Shown piece after piece: positions 19,831 to 28,365 of a stretch of DNA of 37,145 bases. A model generated the notes under the pieces. The model searched no databases. It saw nothing but the letters and a program-made list of their open reading frames with translations, and was not told the DNA's origin. The stretch lies in the NCBI GenBank assembly GCA_020723845.1, contig DYIC01000017.1:1-37145 (forward strand). The letters are read 5' to 3'. The position numbers were made by a program, and so were the translations under genes. The stretch comes from Hydrogenophaga sp. (GTDB lineage: Bacteria; Pseudomonadota; Gammaproteobacteria; Burkholderiales; Burkholderiaceae_C). Each line of letters opens with the position of its first letter. Positions within the stretch are counted from its first letter, which is position 1.

Positions 19831-20841
19831 ATGTACCAAGTTCGACGCCGCTCGCGCAGCACGTTCGTGACTGTGCGTGACCAACGCTATCACCTAAGAG
19901 AATGGGGGGAGCCCGACCCGGCACGCCCGCCGCTGTGGCTGCTGCATGGCTGGATGGACGTCTCGGCCTCGTGGCAGTTCGTCGTCGATGCGCTGGCCAC
20001 CGAGCGCCATTGCATCGCACCGGACTGGCGCGGCTTTGGCCTGACGCGTGCAGCGCACCTCGCCGGACAAACCGCAGCCCCACCCCCCTACGGCAACGCG
20101 GACCACTACTTGTTTGCCGACTATTTGGCCGATCTCGACTTCTTGATCGAGCGCATCAACGCCCGCCTGGGGCGCGCACCGGATGCCCCGATCGACCTGG
20201 TCGGCCACAGCATGGGCGGCAACGTGGCCATGCTCTACGCGGGTGTGCGCCCGGCGCGGGTGCGACGCCTGGTCAATCTGGAGGGATTTGGCCTGCCCGC
20301 CACCCGACCCGAGCAGGCCCCGCGGCGCTACGCGGCGTGGATGGACGAGCTGCACCAACTGGCGCGCGGCGAACTCACGCTCAAAACCTACACCGGCCTC
20401 GATGGCGTGGCCCGGCGCCTGATGAAAACCAACCGCCGCCTACCCGAAGACCGGGCGCGCTGGCTGGCCAGCCACTGGGCGCGCCCGCTCGATCCGGCAC
20501 GCCCGGAGGGCGACTGGGTCATCCTGGGCGACGTGGCACACAAGGTGCGCAGCAGCCATCTCTACCGGGTGGACGAGGTGCTGGCGATCTACGCCGCCAT
20601 CACGGCCCCCGTGCTGGCGGTCGAAGCCAGCGATGACAGCCTGACACAGTGGTTCCCGCGGGGCGAGCACTCGCTGGCGGAGTACCACCGGCGTCTGCAG
20701 TCCGTGCCGCGCTGCCGCATCGCGCGCGTGGACGACGCCGGACACATGCTGCACCACGACCAACCACGGCAGGTGGCCACGCTGTTCGAGGCCCACCTCG
20801 AGGCGGCCGACGACGCCATCGGCGCCGGTGGAGGCGCGTGA
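19831..20841 (+). CDS. alpha/beta hydrolase
   Basis: This 336-residue soluble alpha/beta hydrolase has its oxyanion-hole motif in LLHGWMDVSASW, the nucleophile serine in LVGHSMGGNVAMLY, and the histidine in DDAGHMLHHDQP near the C-terminus. The acid may be one of the aspartates in EASDDSLTQW. The fold and motifs fit an esterase or lipase, but the substrate is unknown. Possible starts are TTG 19813, ATG 19822 and ATG 19831; none has a well-spaced Shine-Dalgarno. The last fits the AATAAT element and keeps the full domain. Its stop is followed after 1 nt by the EamA gene, so the two are surely co-transcribed. Confidence 0.88.
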   Translation: MYQVRRRSRSTFVTVRDQRYHLREWGEPDPARPPLWLLHGWMDVSASWQFVVDALATERHCIAPDWRGFGLTRAAHLAGQTAAPPPYGNADHYLFADYLADLDFLIERINARLGRAPDAPIDLVGHSMGGNVAMLYAGVRPARVRRLVNLEGFGLPATRPEQAPRRYAAWMDELHQLARGELTLKTYTGLDGVARRLMKTNRRLPEDRARWLASHWARPLDPARPEGDWVILGDVAHKVRSSHLYRVDEVLAIYAAITAPVLAVEASDDSLTQWFPRGEHSLAEYHRRLQSVPRCRIARVDDAGHMLHHDQPRQVATLFEAHLEAADDAIGAGGGA

Positions 20842-20842
20842 C

Positions 20843-21721
20843 ATGGCGGCTTCTACCTGGAAAACCGACCTGCTCATGCTGCTCACCGCGGCAATCTGGG
20901 GCTCGACCTTCGTGGCGCAACAGCTGGGCATGGATAGTGTCGGCCCCTTCACCTACACCGCTGCGCGCCTGATGTTGGGGCTGGCGCTGATCGCGCCGCT
21001 GTGGTGGTGGCGCGGCGGTCCGTTTGCCGCCGTGCCGCGCGTCGACAGCACCGGGTTGTGGCGTGACGGGGCGCTGCTGGGCCTGGCGCTGTTTGCCGCC
21101 ATCAACCTGCAGCAAGTCGGCCTGCTGGGCACCACCGTCTCGAACGCGGGCTTCATCACGGGCCTGTACGTGGTGCTGGTGCCCATCTTGATGCGCTTGT
21201 TGGGCCAGCCAGTCGGCCTGCCCGTGTGGCTGGCCGTGGCGCTGGCGACTGCGGGGCTGTACTTCCTGTCCGTCAAGCCCGACGCCACGATTGCGCCGGG
21301 GGATTGGCTGCAGCTCATCAGCGCCGGCCTGTGGGCGGTGCACGTACTGCTGGTTAGCCATTGGGCGCGCCGCCACGACGCCATCCGCCTGTCGGTGGTG
21401 CAATACGCGGTGGCAGGCGCACTGTCGTGGGTGGCTGCCGTGGGGCGCGACGAGCCGATCGCCTTGGACGCATTGCTGGGCGCGGCGGGCGCCATCGCGT
21501 GGGGCGGCATTCTGTCGATCGGCATCGCCTACACCCTGCAGGTCGTCGCCCAGCGCTCGGCCAAAGCCTCGCACGCGGCGGTCATCTACAGCAGCGAAGG
21601 GGTCTTCGCCGCCATCGGCGGCTGGTGGATCCTAGGCGAGGCCATCGGCTGGCGCGGCTGGGGCGGCGCGGCGCTCATCGTGGCGGGCATGCTGTTGGCG
21701 CAGCTGGGTCGGCGCCACTGA
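20843..21721 (+). CDS. EamA/DMT-family transporter
   Basis: This 292-residue inner-membrane protein of the drug/metabolite transporter superfamily has about ten hydrophobic helices in two EamA repeats. The first repeat starts LLMLLTAAIWGSTFVAQQLG and the second starts near WLQLISAGLWAVHVLLVSHW. The cargo cannot be told from sequence. The start is set by GGAGG (20830-20834), 8 nt before the ATG at 20843; an upstream GTG at 20828 would overlap the hydrolase end. Its close link to the hydrolase suggests export of a related metabolite, but that is only an inference. Confidence 0.9.
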   Translation: MAASTWKTDLLMLLTAAIWGSTFVAQQLGMDSVGPFTYTAARLMLGLALIAPLWWWRGGPFAAVPRVDSTGLWRDGALLGLALFAAINLQQVGLLGTTVSNAGFITGLYVVLVPILMRLLGQPVGLPVWLAVALATAGLYFLSVKPDATIAPGDWLQLISAGLWAVHVLLVSHWARRHDAIRLSVVQYAVAGALSWVAAVGRDEPIALDALLGAAGAIAWGGILSIGIAYTLQVVAQRSAKASHAAVIYSSEGVFAAIGGWWILGEAIGWRGWGGAALIVAGMLLAQLGRRH

Positions 21722-21752
21722 GGCCGGCGCCGGCACTCGCCACCGGGCCGGG

Positions 21753-21777
21753 GCACGCGGCGGGCGCGCCCCCGTGC
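21753..21777 (+). terminator. GC-rich hairpin after the EamA gene
   Basis: GCACG (21753-21757) and CGTGC (21773-21777) flank an inner GGGCGCGCCC palindrome. Together they could fold into a strong stem between the EamA stop and prfB. There is no T-run. A second palindrome, GCCGGCGCCGGC, lies at 21723-21734. Either may mark the transcript end. Confidence 0.3.
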
Positions 21778-21833
21778 GAAAATGGAGAGTTGGAAAAATC
21801 CGCTCAAAGAAACGCACGCAGAAAGCCTTGCCC

Positions 21834-22938
21834 ATGGAAGCCGAACGCCTCAACGCCCTGTCCCACCGACTGCAAGATCTGACGCAGCGCGTCGCCGACC
21901 TCCGGAGGTTTCTTTGACTACGATGCCAAGGCGCTGAAGCTCTCCGAGGTCAACGCCGCGCTGGAGGATCCCACCGTCTGGAACGACCCCAAGCGCGCGC
22001 AGGAATTGGCCAAGGAGAAAAAGTCGCTCGAAGACGTCGTGCTGGTGCTCGACCGGCTGGCACAGGATTTGGCCGACAATACCGAGTTGTTCGAGATGTC
22101 GCGCGCCGAGGACGACGACGCGGGCCTGGAGACCATCGAGGCCGACGTCGAGCGCATCGCGCCCGAGGTCGAGCGGCTGGAGTTCCGCCGCATGTTCAAC
22201 AACCCGGCGGACCCGAACAACTGCTTCATCGACATCCAAGCCGGCGCGGGCGGCACCGAAGCCTGCGACTGGGCGCAAATGCTGCTGCGCCAGTACCTGC
22301 GCTATGCCGAGCGCAAGGGCTTCAAAGCCACGGTCGAAGACGAGCAGCCCGGCGACACCGCCGGCATCAAGAGCGCCACCATCAAGGTCGAGGGCGACTA
22401 TGCCTTTGGCCTGCTGCGCACCGAAACCGGCGTGCATCGCCTGGTGCGCAAATCGCCCTTCGACTCCTCGGGTGGGCGCCACACCTCGTTTGCCTCGGTG
22501 TTCGTCTATCCGGAAATCGACGACTCGATCGAGGTCGAGATCAACCCCGCCGACGTGCGCGTGGACACCTACCGCGCCAGCGGCGCGGGTGGCCAGCACA
22601 TCAACAAGACCGACTCGGCCGTTCGACTGACGCACATCCCCACCGGCATCGTGGTGACGGCGCAGGACAGCCGCAGCCAGCATTCCAACCGTGACTTGGC
22701 GTGGCAGCGGCTGCGCTCCAAGCTCTACGAGCTGGAAATGCGCAAGCGCATGGAAACCCAGCAGCAGCTCGAAGCCACCAAGACCGATGTCGGCTGGGGG
22801 CATCAGATCCGCTCTTACGTGCTGGACCAAAGCCGCATCAAGGATTTGCGCACCAACGTCGAAGTCTCCAACACCCAGAAAGTGCTGGACGGCGATCTCG
22901 ACGTCTTCATCGAAGCCTCGCTCAAGCAAGGCGTCTGA
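21834..22938 (+). CDS. prfB: peptide chain release factor 2, with programmed +1 frameshift
   Basis: RF2 ends translation at UGA and UAA stops. The gene is in two frames: 27 codons from ATG 21834 to CTT 21912-21914, then an in-frame TGA at 21915-21917. A +1 slip continues at GAC 21916 for 340 more codons, giving a 367-residue protein. After the shift the sequence reads [19 protein letters not shown], matching the E. coli RF2 continuation. The stop-codon recognition motif SPF lies in [12 protein letters not shown], and the peptidyl-hydrolysis GGQ lies in [17 protein letters not shown]. The frameshift is the known autoregulation of RF2, not a mutation. No clear promoter is seen upstream. pepN follows after 27 nt; lysS, the common prfB neighbour, is not here. 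Confidence 0.97.
21904..21917 (+). promoter_or_regulatory. prfB frameshift site
   Basis: An internal Shine-Dalgarno GGAGG (21904-21908) lies 3 nt before the slippery CTT (21912-21914), which is followed by TGA (21915-21917) and C. Spacing and order match the E. coli signal (AGGGGG, 3 nt, CTT TGA C). When RF2 is scarce the ribosome pauses at UGA and slips +1 to GAC. Confidence 0.95.
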
Positions 22939-22965
22939 CCCCGGCAAGCCCCACAGGATGACACC

Positions 22966-25629
22966 ATGACCGCTGCCCGCGAAGGCTCCCCCCGCATCGT
23001 CCGCCGCGAAGACTATACCCCTCCGGCGTACTGGATCGACTCGGTCGACCTGACGTTCGACCTCGACCCGGCCAAGACGCGTGTGCTCAACCGCATGCGC
23101 GTGCGCCGCAACCCGGATCTGCCCCCGCAGCCGCTGCGCCTCGACGGCGAAGACCTCAACTTGGCGCGCGTGCTCGTCAACGGCCAGGGCACCAGCTTCA
23201 AGTTCGATGGCACGCAGCTCGTGCTGGAAAACCTGCCTGCCGGGCCCGAGCCGTTCGAGCTCGAAATCTTCACCACCTGCTGTCCCGAAAAAAACACCCA
23301 GCTCATGGGGCTGTACGTCAGCCAGGGCACGTTTTTCACCCAGTGCGAGGCCGAAGGCTTCCGACGCATCACCTACTTCCTGGATCGGCCCGACGTCATG
23401 GCCACCTACACCGTGACGCTGCGCGCCGACAAGGTGCGCTACCCCGTGCTGCTGTCCAACGGCAACCTGGTGGAGCAAGGCGAGCTCGACGACGGCCGCC
23501 ACTGGGCGCGCTGGGTCGACCCGCACCGCAAGCCGTGCTATCTGTTTGCGCTGGTGGCGGGCAACCTGGTCTGCCGCAGCCAGCCCATCCGCAGCCGCAG
23601 CGGCACCGACCACCTGCTGCAGATTTACGTACGCCCAGCCGACCTGGATAAAACCGAGCACGCCATGCACTCGCTCATGGCCGCCATCGCCTGGGACGAG
23701 ACGCGCTTTGGCCTGCCGTTGGACTTGGAGCGCTTCATGATCGTCGCCACCAGCGACTTCAACATGGGCGCGATGGAGAACAAGGGTCTCAACATCTTCA
23801 ACACCAAGTACGTGCTGGCCAACCCGGCGACGGCCACCGACGCGGATTACGCCCACATCGAGTCGGTGGTGGCGCATGAGTACTTCCACAACTGGACCGG
23901 CAACCGCGTCACGTGCCGCGACTGGTTTCAGCTCAGCCTCAAGGAAGGCCTGACCGTTTTTCGCGACCAAGAGTTCAGCCAGGACATGGCAGGCAGCCCC
24001 TCGGCGCGCGCGGTGCGCCGCATCGAGGACGTGCGCGTGCTGCGCACGGTGCAGTTCCCTGAGGACGCCGGCCCCATGGCACACCCGGTGCGGCCCGACC
24101 AGTACGCCGAGATCAATAATTTCTACACCGTGACGGTGTACGAAAAAGGCGCCGAAGTGGTGCGCATGATGCAAACACTCGTCGGGGGCGAGGGTTTTGC
24201 CCGGGGGCTGAACTTGTACTTCGAGCGCCACGACGGCCAGGCCGTGACCTGCGACGACTTTGCCCAGGCGATGGCCGACGCCAACCCCGGCAGCGAGTTG
24301 GCAAGGCTGCTGGAGCCGTTCAAGCGCTGGTACAGCCAAGCCGGCACCCCGCGGGTACACGTCAGCAGCGACTACGACCCCGCCGCGCGCACCTACACCC
24401 TGACGCTGCGCCAGAGCTGCCCGCCCACGCCGGGGCAGCCCGACAAACTGCCCTTCGTCATCCCCGTGGCGATGGGCTTGCTGGACCACCAGGGGCACAC
24501 ACTGCCCGGCACCGAACGCCTGATCGTGCTGCACGAACCCGAGACGCGCGTGGTCTTCGAAGGGGTGGATACAGCGCCCATCGCCTCGCTGCTGCGGGGC
24601 TTTAGCGCACCGGTCATTCTGGAGCACGCGCTGACCGACGACGAGCTGCGCGTGCTGCTGGCACACGACACCGACCCCTTCAACCGCTGGGAAGCCGGCC
24701 AGCAGCTGCTGTTGCGCCGCGCCCTGGCGGCCGTGCGCGCCGGCGGCCCCGTGCACGAGCCGCTGGACGCTGCCACCGTGCAGGCCATGCGCGACGTGCT
24801 GCGCCACCCGGCGCTGGATGCCGCGTTCAAGGAACTCGTCCTCACGCCCCCAGCAGAGACCTACATCGCCGAACAGCTCGACGAGGTCGATCCGCAGCGC
24901 ATCCACGCGGTGCGCGAGGCCATGCGCCAGCAACTGGCGCACGCGCTGCACGAGGACTGGATGTGGGCTTTCGAGGCGCACCGCGACAACGGTGCGTACC
25001 GGCCCGACCCCGTCTCGGCCGGACGCCGCGCCCTGGCAGGGTTGGCCCTGCACATGCTGTGCCTGGCGGCGCGCGACAACGGCAACCCCGTCTGGCCGGG
25101 CAAGACCTACCAGCGCTTCAAGGACGCCACCAACATGACCGACCGTTACCAGGCGCTGTCGGCCCTGGTGCACGCGGGGCACGAACTGGCCGCGCCAGCG
25201 CTGGAGCGCTTCCACACGCTGTTCCAGCACGAAGAACTGGTACTGGACAAATGGTTTGCGCTGCAAGCCAGCGCGCCCGACCGCAACGGCGACGCGCTGC
25301 CGCGCGTGCAGGCACTGCTGCACCACCCCGACTTCCATCTGCGTAACCCCAACCGTGCGCGCAGCCTCATCAGCACCTACTGCCACGCCAACCCAGCGGG
25401 TTTCCACCGTGCCGATGGTGCGGGCTATGCGTTCTGGCGCGAGCGCGTGCTGGAGATCGATGCCTTCAACCCGCAGGTGGCGGCCCGCCTGGCGCGCGCG
25501 CTCGACCGCTGGCGCAAACTGGCCGAACCGTACCGCAGCGCGGCGAGCCAAGCCATCGACGCCGTGGCCGAGCACCCGTCGCTCAGCACCGACGTGCGCG
25601 AGGTCGTCACGCGCGCCCTGGCCGACTGA
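22966..25629 (+). CDS. pepN: aminopeptidase N (M1 family)
   Basis: This zinc aminopeptidase removes N-terminal residues from peptides in late cytoplasmic protein turnover. It has 887 residues, close to the usual proteobacterial length of 870-890. The substrate motif GAMEN is at 268-272. The zinc site HEYFH is at 304-308 with the third ligand E327 in LKEGLTV, giving the exact HExxH-x18-E spacing. The N-terminal beta domain, catalytic domain and helical C-terminal domain are all present. There is no signal peptide. AGGA lies 8 nt before the ATG. It sits between prfB and fbp on one strand and may share a transcript with fbp (27-nt gap). Confidence 0.97.
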   Translation: MTAAREGSPRIVRREDYTPPAYWIDSVDLTFDLDPAKTRVLNRMRVRRNPDLPPQPLRLDGEDLNLARVLVNGQGTSFKFDGTQLVLENLPAGPEPFELEIFTTCCPEKNTQLMGLYVSQGTFFTQCEAEGFRRITYFLDRPDVMATYTVTLRADKVRYPVLLSNGNLVEQGELDDGRHWARWVDPHRKPCYLFALVAGNLVCRSQPIRSRSGTDHLLQIYVRPADLDKTEHAMHSLMAAIAWDETRFGLPLDLERFMIVATSDFNMGAMENKGLNIFNTKYVLANPATATDADYAHIESVVAHEYFHNWTGNRVTCRDWFQLSLKEGLTVFRDQEFSQDMAGSPSARAVRRIEDVRVLRTVQFPEDAGPMAHPVRPDQYAEINNFYTVTVYEKGAEVVRMMQTLVGGEGFARGLNLYFERHDGQAVTCDDFAQAMADANPGSELARLLEPFKRWYSQAGTPRVHVSSDYDPAARTYTLTLRQSCPPTPGQPDKLPFVIPVAMGLLDHQGHTLPGTERLIVLHEPETRVVFEGVDTAPIASLLRGFSAPVILEHALTDDELRVLLAHDTDPFNRWEAGQQLLLRRALAAVRAGGPVHEPLDAATVQAMRDVLRHPALDAAFKELVLTPPAETYIAEQLDEVDPQRIHAVREAMRQQLAHALHEDWMWAFEAHRDNGAYRPDPVSAGRRALAGLALHMLCLAARDNGNPVWPGKTYQRFKDATNMTDRYQALSALVHAGHELAAPALERFHTLFQHEELVLDKWFALQASAPDRNGDALPRVQALLHHPDFHLRNPNRARSLISTYCHANPAGFHRADGAGYAFWRERVLEIDAFNPQVAARLARALDRWRKLAEPYRSAASQAIDAVAEHPSLSTDVREVVTRALAD

Positions 25630-25656
25630 ACCACTGTCCCCGCTGGAGTCTGTGAC

Positions 25657-26691
25657 ATGAGCGAATCCCGCGTCTCCCTCACCCGCTACCTGATCGAGCA
25701 GCAGCGCGTGCACGGCACCATCACGCCGGAGCTGCGGCTGCTGCTGGAGGTGGTGGCACGCGCCTGCAAGCGCATCGCGATCGCCGTCGGCAAGGGTGCC
25801 TTGGGCGGCGTGCTGGGCAGCGCTGGCAGCGAAAACATCCAGGGCGAGGTCCAAAAAAAGCTCGATGTCATCGCCAACGAGGTGCTCATCGAAGCCAACG
25901 AATGGGGCGGTCACTTGGCGGCCATGGCGTCCGAGGAGCTCGACGGCATCCACCCCATCCCCAACCGTTACCCGCAGGGTGAATACCTGCTGTTGTTCGA
26001 CCCGCTCGATGGCTCCAGCAACATCGACTGCAACGTCAGCATCGGCACCATCTTTTCGGTGCTGCGGCGCGTGCACGAGGATCCCACCGTCGTCGATCCG
26101 GTATGCGAAGCGGACTTCTTGCAGCCAGGCCGACAGCAGGTGGCGGCGGGCTATTGCATCTACGGCCCGCAAACGACACTGGTGCTGACCGTGGGCAATG
26201 GCGTGGCCCTGTTCACCCTCGACCGCGAACAGGGCGCCTGGGTGCTCACGCAAGACCAGGTGCGCATCCCCGAGGACACACAAGAGTTTGCCATCAACAT
26301 GAGCAACTGGCGCCACTGGGCCCCGCCGGTGCGGCGCTATATCGAAGAGTGTCTGGCCGGCAAAGAAGGCCCACGCGGCAAGGATTTCAATATGCGCTGG
26401 ATCGCCTCCATGGTGGCCGACGTGCACCGCATCCTCTCGCGCGGCGGGGTGTTCATGTACCCGTGGGACAAGCGCGAGCCGACCAAGCCGGGCAAACTGC
26501 GCCTGATGTACGAGGCCAACCCCATGGGCTGGATCGTCGAGCAGGCTGGCGGCGCGGCCACCGACGGACGCCGCCGCATCCTCGACATCGTCCCGCGCAG
26601 TCTGCACGAGCGTGTGGCCGTCATCCTCGGCTCGAAAAACGAAGTCGAGCGCATCACGCGCTACCACCTGGAAGAGAACCCACCCGCCTGA
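25657..26691 (+). CDS. fbp: fructose-1,6-bisphosphatase class I
   Basis: This gluconeogenic and Calvin-type enzyme converts fructose-1,6-bisphosphate to fructose-6-phosphate. It has 344 residues. The metal-binding signature FDPLDGSSN lies at 114-122, with the upstream acidic ligands in ASEELDG (91-97). Further class I marks are [12 protein letters not shown]-like [12 protein letters not shown] and [22 protein letters not shown] 8 nt before the ATG sets the start. It follows pepN by 27 nt. Its TGA stop overlaps the putative -35 of the tRNA-Thr promoter. No Rubisco or other Calvin genes are in the window, so gluconeogenesis is the simplest role. Confidence 0.97.
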   Translation: MSESRVSLTRYLIEQQRVHGTITPELRLLLEVVARACKRIAIAVGKGALGGVLGSAGSENIQGEVQKKLDVIANEVLIEANEWGGHLAAMASEELDGIHPIPNRYPQGEYLLLFDPLDGSSNIDCNVSIGTIFSVLRRVHEDPTVVDPVCEADFLQPGRQQVAAGYCIYGPQTTLVLTVGNGVALFTLDREQGAWVLTQDQVRIPEDTQEFAINMSNWRHWAPPVRRYIEECLAGKEGPRGKDFNMRWIASMVADVHRILSRGGVFMYPWDKREPTKPGKLRLMYEANPMGWIVEQAGGAATDGRRRILDIVPRSLHERVAVILGSKNEVERITRYHLEENPPA

Positions 26692-26717
26692 CCACCTGCC
26701 CGACGTCGCGCTATAAT
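26688..26717 (+). promoter_or_regulatory. tRNA-Thr promoter
   Basis: A perfect TATAAT (26712-26717) has CTGACC (26688-26693, 4/6) 18 nt upstream. The -35 covers the fbp stop codon. A start near 26724 would give a leader of about 38 nt before the tRNA. Confidence 0.65.
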
Positions 26718-26761
26718 TTGGGTTTCGCGATACTTCTGGCACCCAGCCCGAAAGTCGCCCT

Positions 26762-26837
<76 letters not shown>

Positions 26838-26841
26838 ATCC

Positions 26842-26872
26842 AAACCCGCCCAGTCAGCGGGTTTCGTTTTTT
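26842..26872 (+). terminator. intrinsic terminator of tRNA-Thr
   Basis: AAACCCGC (26842-26849) and GCGGGTTT (26857-26864) form a perfect 8-bp stem with a 7-nt loop, followed by CGTTTTTT (26865-26872). It begins 5 nt after the tRNA CCA. The stop codon of the convergent diguanylate cyclase gene lies in its loop. Confidence 0.92.
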
Positions 26873-28050
26873 GCTAGGGACGATCGGTCCGATTTGAGGC
26901 AGCGAACGAACGCGCGGTTGCGGCCTTCGCGCTTGGCTTGATACAGCGCCTCATCTGCCATCCTCAGCAACACCGGCCAGTCCGGAAGGTCATCGCCACG
27001 CGCCACGACGGCTCCAATGCTGACCGTCACGCTCGAACCCATCCCCGGCATCGGTGCATCCCCCACCGCGTGCCGCAGCTTCTCTGCCAACAAAGATGCG
27101 CTCTCGCAACCGGTGTCGGGCAACAGCAGCACGAATTCTTCCCCACCCCAGCGGGCCAGCCGGTCGGTTTGCCGGATCGAGCGCGACATGCGCGTGGCCG
27201 CCCCCACCAGTACCTGATCGCCGACCGCATGCCCGTGCGTGTCGTTGACCGCCTTGAAATGATCCAGATCGAGTATGAACAGTGCCAGCGGACTTCCCAG
27301 CCGCCGTGCCCGCGCCAGCTCGAGCGCAGCCTGACGCTCGAACTCGCGTCGGTTGAGCAGCCCCGTCAAAGCATCTTTGTTGGCAAGCCGCTCCAGCTCG
27401 GCACGCTGCGCCTGCAGCTGGCGATTGCTCTCAGCCAGCGCGCGTTGCAGCAGCTCGGTACGGACGAAATGGCGCCACGACAGGACGCTGATCAGCATCG
27501 CCAGCGCCGTGGCGGTCACCGCATTCATGCGACTCGTGGCCAGTTGGGCCGGATCTGACACCATCCACCCCAGCACCCCGGCCAGCCCAGCCCAGGCCAG
27601 GGTCAACACGATCAGCGCGGTGGCTGGCCGAAACAGGTACACGATCGCCATAGCGATCATCGCATTGACATAGGCATTGACACTCGCCGTGACCGCTTGG
27701 TCGATAACGGTAACGGCGATCGCCCAGGCGATGATCAGCACGGCGGCGACCAAAGGCAACCCGCGATGCCAGCGAGTGAGTTCCGCTGCGCCGTGCACGC
27801 GGCGCGCAAGCACCGCGATCGTGACCGCGACGACAGCCATCCCGCCGTGGGCCAGCGCGATCTGCCGCGCCCATGCATCGCGAATGGGATCATCGAAGCG
27901 CAGCAAGACGAAGACCCCCACGTGTGCGACATTGAGGATCAGCAAAACCCACGCTGCCAAACCCAACACGCGCACATTGCGCCTGAGCGCGGTGTCCCGA
28001 ACTTGCCAGTCTTCCCCTGCCCAACGTTTCAGGGTGTCGATGATGGTCAT
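26854..28050 (-). CDS. membrane diguanylate cyclase (GGDEF)
   Basis: This 398-residue protein is predicted to make c-di-GMP from two GTP. Six membrane helices lie at about 28-50, 68-83, 98-116, 125-140, 143-164 and 175-192, an unassigned sensor domain. A short coiled coil (about 197-222, ESNRQLQAQRAELERLANKD) leads to the GGDEF domain (about 223-385). The active site is GGEEF at 302-306, the metal aspartate lies in FILDLDHFKAVND, and the inhibitory site RxxD is RQTD (293-296), five residues before GGEEF. It should be active and product-inhibited. The frame is open to 28701, but ATG 28050 starts the first sensible helix region. TATCAT ends 8 nt before it and no Shine-Dalgarno is seen. Its 3' end overlaps the tRNA-Thr terminator. 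Confidence 0.93.
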   Translation of the reverse strand: MTIIDTLKRWAGEDWQVRDTALRRNVRVLGLAAWVLLILNVAHVGVFVLLRFDDPIRDAWARQIALAHGGMAVVAVTIAVLARRVHGAAELTRWHRGLPLVAAVLIIAWAIAVTVIDQAVTASVNAYVNAMIAMAIVYLFRPATALIVLTLAWAGLAGVLGWMVSDPAQLATSRMNAVTATALAMLISVLSWRHFVRTELLQRALAESNRQLQAQRAELERLANKDALTGLLNRREFERQAALELARARRLGSPLALFILDLDHFKAVNDTHGHAVGDQVLVGAATRMSRSIRQTDRLARWGGEEFVLLLPDTGCESASLLAEKLRHAVGDAPMPGMGSSVTVSIGAVVARGDDLPDWPVLLRMADEALYQAKREGRNRAFVRCLKSDRSSLAKNETR

Positions 28051-28058
28051 GACGGGCC

Positions 28059-28064
28059 ATGATA
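28059..28064 (-). promoter_or_regulatory. -10-like element for the diguanylate cyclase
   Basis: TATCAT (5/6) on the minus strand ends 8 nt before the ATG at 28050, again predicting a leaderless or near-leaderless message. No matching -35 was found. The divergent DUF167 gene starts 31 nt away at 28096. Confidence 0.4.
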
Positions 28065-28095
28065 CAAAATGCGCTTGGCATCGCGTTGAGATGAC

Positions 28096-28365
28096 ATGGC
28101 CCATATCGTCATCTATTGCCAACCCGGCGCGCGCCAGACCCGCGTGGTTGGCGAGCACGACGGCAAACCGAAGCTGCAACTGCACGCCCCACCCGTGGAC
28201 GGCGCGGCCAACGCGGAGCTGGTTTCGTTCGTGGCGCAGCGCTGCGGAGTGCCGCGCTCGCGCGTGCGCATCGTACAAGGCCACACGGCCCGAACCAAGC
28301 GCGTGGAAGTGGAAGGCGTCGATGAAGCGGCCTTGCGTGCAGCGCTGACGGTCGACCCACCCTAA
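28096..28365 (+). CDS. DUF167 (YggU) family protein
   Basis: This 89-residue protein of the DUF167/YggU family has an unknown cellular role. Conserved marks are CQPGARQTRVVGEHDGKPKL, the core LHAPPVDGAANAELV (residues 29-43) and VRIVQGHTARTKRVEV. The start at 28096 gives the usual family length. The Shine-Dalgarno is weak. It lies between two oppositely oriented genes, and its TAA stop shares three bases with the TAG of the convergent tetR gene (CTAA at 28362-28365). Confidence 0.92.
   Translation: MAHIVIYCQPGARQTRVVGEHDGKPKLQLHAPPVDGAANAELVSFVAQRCGVPRSRVRIVQGHTARTKRVEVEGVDEAALRAALTVDPP

Noticed and set aside
21834-21917. prfB as a broken gene or pseudogene because of the in-frame TGA at codon 28
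   Set aside because: The stop is part of the known RF2 frameshift signal with correct spacing, and the second frame is complete.
21850-26742. A 1630-codon open frame on the minus strand, antisense to prfB, pepN and fbp
   Set aside because: GC-rich codon use on the plus strand removes stops from one antisense frame. The translation is His/Val/Gly-rich without recognisable domains, and the sense strand encodes three well-conserved proteins and a tRNA.
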